Positions 23,005 to 24,561 of a DNA stretch of 24,561 nucleotides are shown piece by piece. Numbering within the stretch: position 1 is the first letter of the stretch; each line of letters opens with the position of its first letter. Origin of the DNA: CAZFUY01 sp964522445 (GTDB lineage Bacteria > Pseudomonadota > Gammaproteobacteria > SZUA-229); assembly GCA_964522445.1 (NCBI GenBank), contig CAZFUY010000039.1:1-24561 (forward strand), in the 5' to 3' direction. The notes beneath the pieces were generated by a model that worked only from the letters and a program-made list of their open reading frames with translations, searched no databases and was not told the origin of the DNA. The position numbers and the translations under genes were made by a program.

Positions 23005-24561
23005 CCAAGTTGCTGCGCAAAGTTTTTGGTAGTCGTAATGATCGCCAGGTTAAGAAGTTTCGCAAAATTGTTACACGCATTAATAAATTTGAGCCAGACC
23101 TTGAAGTATTGAGCGATGAAGAACTTGCTGCGAAAACACAGGAATTTCGTCAGCGTTTTGAAAAGGGCGAAACACTGGATGATTTATTACCCGAAGCCTT
23201 TGCTGCTGTTAGAGAGGCGGGTCGTCGTGCTCTCAATATGCGTCATTTTGATGTGCAGATGATTGGTGGCATTGTTTTGCACAAAGGCAATATTGCTGAA
23301 ATGCGTACCGGCGAAGGTAAAACCCTGGTAGCAACTCTTGCTGCTTACTTAAATGCGATTCCAGGAACGGGCGTTCATGTTATTACTGTAAATGATTATC
23401 TGGCACAGCGTGATTCAGAATGGATGGGCAAGCTTTATACATTCTTAGGTATGAGTGTTGGTGTTGTCATTAGTGGCATGGATTCAGAGACTAAAAAACA
23501 GGCCTATGCTGCGGACATTACTTACGGTACAAATAATGAATATGGCTTTGATTATCTTCGTGACAATATGGCTTTTTCTGCTGAAGATAAAGTTCAGCGT
23601 GAATTAAATTTTGCCATTGTTGATGAGGTTGATTCGATACTTATTGATGAAGCGCGTACGCCACTTATTATTTCTGGTCCAACCAGTGATAATTCCGAAT
23701 TGTATGTAAAATTTAACCAGCTGGTTAAAGAACTTAAAGTTGCTGCAGATGAAGAGTCTGAAGGTGATTATGTCATTGATGAGAAAAATAAAAATATTCA
23801 TATGACAGAAGATGGTCATGAACACGTAGAACAACTGCTGGTTCGTGATGGCATTCTAGAAGCTAATGATAGTTTATACAGTGCAGCGAATATTAGTCTT
23901 GTTCACTATTTAAATGCAGCAATACGTGCCGATGTTATTTTTCAGAAAGATGTTCATTACATAATACAGGACGGTAAAATTGTTATTGTTGATGAGTTTA
24001 CCGGGCGTACAATGGAAGGTCGTCGTTGGTCAGATGGTTTGCATCAGGCAATAGAAGCGAAGGAAGGCGTGTCTATAGAAAATGAAAATCAGACATTAGC
24101 CTCAATTACATTCCAGAATTATTTTCGTCTTTATAATAAATTATCTGGCATGACCGGAACAGCGGATACAGAAGCTTTTGAGTTCCAGTCTATTTACGGT
24201 CTGGAAGTTATGGTTATTCCTACCAATGTAGATGTGGCACGAAAAGATCATGGTGACTTAATCTTTCTGACGCAACAGGAAAAATTTGAAGCCATTGTAG
24301 AAGATATTAAAGACTGTCAGCAACGAAAGCAGCCTGTGTTAGTTGGTACTGCCTCTATCGAGGCATCTGAACTTTTATCTGATTTATTAAATAAAGGTAA
24401 TATCAAGCATAATGTTTTAAACGCCAAACAGCATGAACGTGAGGCGCATATTATTGCTGAGGCAGGCAGCTCTGGTGCAGGGACTATAGCAACTAATATG
24501 GCGGGTCGTGGTACTGACATTGTGTTGGGTGGTAATTTAGATGTTGAGCTTGAAAAAATAT
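22998..24561 (+). CDS. secA: Preprotein translocase ATPase SecA, 5' part, cut by window end
   Basis: SecA is the ATP-driven motor that pushes preproteins through SecYEG. The window holds 521 codons of an expected about 900. The start MVAKLLRKVFGSRNDR is typical. AAAGGA (22986-22991) lies 6 bases before the ATG. The Walker A motif M102-RTGEGKT-109 and Walker B D209-E-V-D212 match E. coli numbering; DEARTPLIISGP, IVDEFTGRTMEGRRWSDGLHQAIEAKEG and YNKLSGMTGTADTEA follow in the usual order. The last visible segment, TNMAGRGTDIVLGGN, is the second nucleotide-binding domain motif. The zinc-binding C-terminus is outside the window. No frameshift is seen. Confidence 0.98.
   Translation, partial: MVAKLLRKVFGSRNDRQVKKFRKIVTRINKFEPDLEVLSDEELAAKTQEFRQRFEKGETLDDLLPEAFAAVREAGRRALNMRHFDVQMIGGIVLHKGNIAEMRTGEGKTLVATLAAYLNAIPGTGVHVITVNDYLAQRDSEWMGKLYTFLGMSVGVVISGMDSETKKQAYAADITYGTNNEYGFDYLRDNMAFSAEDKVQRELNFAIVDEVDSILIDEARTPLIISGPTSDNSELYVKFNQLVKELKVAADEESEGDYVIDEKNKNIHMTEDGHEHVEQLLVRDGILEANDSLYSAANISLVHYLNAAIRADVIFQKDVHYIIQDGKIVIVDEFTGRTMEGRRWSDGLHQAIEAKEGVSIENENQTLASITFQNYFRLYNKLSGMTGTADTEAFEFQSIYGLEVMVIPTNVDVARKDHGDLIFLTQQEKFEAIVEDIKDCQQRKQPVLVGTASIEASELLSDLLNKGNIKHNVLNAKQHEREAHIIAEAGSSGAGTIATNMAGRGTDIVLGGNLDVELEKI

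Overview
The window is a chromosomal segment of a gammaproteobacterium outside the Enterobacterales. The evidence is the run rnpB, then the complete dcw (division and cell wall) cluster, lpxC, dciA, an M23 peptidase gene and secA. The protein motifs are gammaproteobacterial: meso-DAP type MurE, an LpxC of E. coli length, and an FtsZ tail ending in an LDIPAFLRRQ-like motif. The order lpxC-dciA-M23-secA, with no secM, resembles Pseudomonas-type genomes. The sequence is fairly AT-rich. I cannot name the genus.

Layout. Positions 1-205 hold the 3' part of the RNase P RNA gene. Positions 206-591 hold its probable terminator, some inverted repeats, a sigma70-like promoter (419-448) and a tandem GTGG array that fits the MraZ operator. 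From 592 to 16955 fifteen genes are packed head to tail on the + strand: mraZ, rsmH, ftsL, ftsI, murE, murF, mraY, murD, ftsW, murG, murC, murB, ddl, ftsQ, ftsA. All junctions up to ftsQ overlap by 1 to 7 nt; ftsQ-ftsA is separated by 3 nt. ftsZ follows after 78 nt with a strong ribosome binding site. lpxC follows after 247 nt with a probable promoter of its own. An intact-looking IS4-family element (19492-21049) lies between lpxC and the convergent dciA. dciA diverges from the M23/LytM peptidase gene, and secA runs off the right end.

How the genes work together. MurB, C, D, E, F and Ddl build UDP-MurNAc-pentapeptide. MraY and MurG convert it to lipid II at the membrane. FtsW and FtsI polymerise and cross-link it at the septum. 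FtsL, Q, A and Z build the divisome. RsmH methylates 16S rRNA and MraZ controls the cluster. LpxC commits precursor to lipid A, DciA supports the replicative helicase, the LytM protein probably helps septal hydrolysis, and SecA drives protein export.

Most of the window is a conventional, well-understood cluster, and I see no complete new multi-gene system. The points most worth a second look are outside the known genes: an imperfect palindrome of about 100 nt that the IS has split in two, an Asn where the IS transposase should have its first catalytic Asp, two short unexplained ORFs that overlap the start codons of secA and lpxC, and an extended MraZ-type repeat array.
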